DNA of 64,000 nucleotides from Nephrocerus scutellatus (Eukaryota > Arthropoda > Insecta > Diptera > Pipunculidae): contig OX352765.1 in assembly GCA_947095585.1 (NCBI GenBank), positions 60,195,623-60,259,622 on the forward strand, given 5' to 3'. The position numbers and the translations under genes were made by a program. The notes under the pieces are model-generated. The model was not told the origin of the DNA and made no database searches. It saw only the letters and a list, made by a program, of their open reading frames with translations. Of this stretch, positions 62,025-64,000 are shown one piece after another. Each line of letters opens with the position of its first letter. The stretch's first letter is position 1.

Positions 62025-62497
62025 ACCTGGCGGTACATTTTTTCGATATCCGCCGTAAACACAGTCCGTAGAACTATCAAAAATAAATCGTTTTGTATAG
62101 TTGGACCGACGAGTAATACGTCATTTAATGATAGGCCCGATGTGCTTTTAGCCGATGCATCAAAAACCACGCGACACTGAATTGTTGAACTAGCAGGTTT
62201 TATTATGGCGTGGTGTGGTAAATAAAAGGTATTCGTTTGGCTGTCATTATCTTCAGTAACTAACTAACTAACCATGTGACCCAATCTGATATACTCGTTC
62301 ATGAACAGAATGTACTGAGACTCTTCGCTACGCTCGAACATAAATCGTTTTAACGCTGCTTGCTTAAATTCTCCCAACTTTGATACGTTATCGTTGAATG
62401 GTAATTCCACAGAATAGCGACCTGTTGAGACGTCTCTGGTATGAGTTTTGATAAAAATGTCCTCACATTCCTTTTCTTCAGGTGTAAAATTGCCTTG
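62025..62497 (-). pseudogene. BEL RT N-terminal part
   Basis: GRYSVELPFND, KRFMFERSEESQYILFMNEY, LPHHAIIKPASSTIQCRVVF, DASAKSTSGLSLNDVLLVGP and FTADIEKMYRQV (first catalytic Asp of RT), with one stop and small shifts. Cut at 62497 by the tail of LINE C. Confidence 0.88.
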
Positions 62498-62876
62498 AGT
62501 ATTTTTTTTTATATATATATAGACTTATTGCCAAGGGAGGACTCCCTGAATGACTTGCGTCACGGCAAAGTTGGGCTAAGCCCTTTATTAAAATTCAAAA
62601 TAAAATCAAAATCGAATGAATGTTATTTACAATATATCACATCCCTCACGTTTGTAGCCGGTTTCAATTTATTTTCTCAGAATTCTCTCTGATTCATTGA
62701 AAAAGCAATGCGAAGAAACGAACACAAAACTAAAACGACGCGAGTCCAAATGCTTTAATCAATGGATCATGGTCAGGGAAAACTACAAAAAACCTTGACC
62801 AAGAAAATATTACAATTCATTAAAGTAATGTAAAAAAAATACTGAAATATATATTTTATATTACTTATGAATACTT

Positions 62877-63519
62877 CATCCATCATCCTTCAGGAAGTTG
62901 TTAACGGCTAATTTGAATGCCTGCAGATTATAAGATTCGGGAAACACGCACTCCACCAATTGATTCCACATTGAAGAGACTCTCGGAAAAAGGAGGATTT
63001 AAAGTGTTGGGTTCTACATGAGAACGGTTTTAAGGCAAATCTATGTTGATTGGACCTTAAACGAGTGTTTACGTTACTGATAAAAGGACCTGGAACTAGA
63101 GAATGGGTTTCTAAAGAACATCTACCGTTGTAAAATTTGTAGAAAACAGATAAAACTCCTACATTTCGTCTGTGCTCCAAAGTATCAAGAGACAAAGTAG
63201 TGGTTACATCGTTTATCAAACGGATAACTCTATTCTGAACACCATCAAGATGAACCAAATGCGATCTTGGAGCCCCACCCCACACATATGAAGAGCTATA
63301 AAATTGGTTCAGGAGCTCCCAGTTTGCATTTTTATAGTGCCAGAGTTGCCTTTTACGAGTAGGCTCTAAAAGGGTTGGTGTTATTGAAAATTTGGCTACT
63401 ACCAAAGCATGGTCAGAAAGACCTAATGGAGCAGATACATCAATTGAATATTTGTCTGGCATAGTAGTTAAAAATAAATCTAAAAGGTGAGGTGATTGAC
63501 CAGTAGTATCGGGATACAT
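62877..63519 (-). pseudogene. LINE C endonuclease end fused to RT tail
   Basis: HLLDLFLTTMPDKYSIDVSA, PLGLSDHALVVAKFS (Asp-His block of the nuclease), KNANWELLNQFYSSSYVWGG, then a jump to the RT C-terminus: GVQNRVIRLINDVTTTLSLD, LEHRRNVGVLSVFYKFYNGR, which aligns with the end of LINE B. A shift near 62970 leads to CVFPESYNLQAFKLAVNNFL and stop. Several hundred RT codons are missing. Confidence 0.88.
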
Positions 63520-63529
63520 AGTTGGCTTT

Positions 63530-64000
63530 TCAACGAGTTAGGTGAGCTTTTTCACCAGCTCGATCTCTACCATTCGAATAGGTCAACCATGAATCATTGT
63601 GGACATTAAAATCACCCAAGACTACCAATTCTGATGTTGGTGAGGATTGGTAAATCTTGTCTATAGTTTCAGATAAGTAATTAAACTCAATATTAGTGTC
63701 ATCAGGTGACAAATTAGGACTACGATAAAGGGAACAAATAAACATAGAACGGTTTGTAACTACAATTTCAATCCATATCGTATTGAACATGGGATTACTG
63801 TTTGGAATATTAAATTAAGGTAAACTAAAACTGATGTCATCTCGTATAAATAAAATAACCCCACGATGTGGAACCAAACAGTCGACACGAGAATACCCCG
63901 GACAATGAAAATCATTTGGGGTACCCATATAGTAAAACGAGTCTTTTTCTTCAGAGGTGGCTTGTTCCGTTGGTGCGTAACGTAGATTTTAAACGTGCTT
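63530..64000 (-). pseudogene. LINE C endonuclease, N-terminal part
   Basis: CPGYSRVDCLVPHRGVILFI and FTIxxxEI-type sequence in the outer part, then MFICSLYRSPNLSPDDTN, ELVVLGDFNVHNDSWLTYSN (Asp-Phe-Asn block). It ends by frameshift at 63530, where the next frame continues. Continues beyond the window. Confidence 0.85.

Larger units (their letters stand above)
59257..62497 (-). mobile_element. BEL/Pao retrotransposon, pol only
   Basis: A minus-strand pol line from about 62497 (FTPEEKECEDIF) to 59380. The gag and protease end is cut off by LINE C. RT and RNase H share a 453-codon open frame; integrase follows in another frame. BEL/Pao is identified by the FYMDDVLTGA RT motif, the RNase H and DUF5641-type tail and an integrase of this family. 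Confidence 0.92.
62498..64000 (-). mobile_element. LINE C, relative of LINE B, runs off window
   Basis: Minus strand. The 3' end is an ATATATATAAAAAAAA-type tail at 62498-62520 against BEL pol. A ~370-bp 3' region precedes the stop at about 62877. Coding shows an endonuclease joined directly to the RT C-terminus, with the RT palm deleted. The 5' end lies beyond 64000. Confidence 0.85.

Overview
The window looks like repeat-rich nuclear DNA from an insect, most likely a true fly. Base composition is AT-rich, there are no operons or bacterial signals, and nearly every recognisable coding stretch belongs to a transposable element (TE). I found no confident host gene, tRNA or rRNA. A fly host is inferred from the TE mix: an intact mariner of the DD41D type (first described from tephritid fruit flies), insect errantivirus (env-bearing Gypsy) fragments, BEL/Pao, Copia, Jockey-type and RTE-type LINEs, Helitron helicase remnants, and short repeats carrying GTCT and TA tracts like those known from Diptera. 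Species cannot be fixed from this sequence.

Layout. 1-1216 is a direct duplication carrying an unrecognised 61-codon ORF twice. 1417-2023 is a solo LTR related to the Gypsy element further on. 2323-5407 holds a LINE 3' fragment, several copies of a short family ending in AATTCTCTA/TAGAGAATT, and a Gypsy integrase piece. 8319-17346 is a bounded but internally deleted Gypsy element with an ATAT target duplication. Its 5' LTR is split by a short interspersed element and by a 4.5-kb Helitron-derived insertion with about 36 copies of a G-rich ~100-bp minisatellite. 18345-19895 holds a 118-bp satellite and a 249-bp duplication. 21190-25774 holds a deleted LINE and a decayed Copia element.

26350-34864 is a stack: a Helitron helicase remnant, then a minus-strand Jockey-type LINE (A) into which a plus-strand LINE (B) inserted with an ATGATA target duplication. 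34866-39690 holds unassigned repeats, another helicase scrap and more short-family copies. 39692-49316 is a broken errantivirus mosaic interrupted by an RTE LINE (13-bp target duplication) and by the intact DD41D mariner (TA target duplication). 49593-52581 holds a 383-bp mariner deletion derivative, a ~1-kb LTR with its polypurine tract, and a second RTE copy.

53332-57822 contains a short interspersed element and a 1.6-kb tandem duplication whose junction falls at the end of a MITE. 59257-62497 is a minus-strand BEL/Pao pol, cut by a minus-strand LINE (C) that runs off the right edge.

The genes do not form a pathway. They are layers of insertion, deletion and tandem duplication, as expected of pericentromeric heterochromatin or a piRNA-cluster-like TE graveyard. 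The DD41D transposase is the only long TE gene that appears uninterrupted. All identities come from reading motifs by eye; no database search was run.
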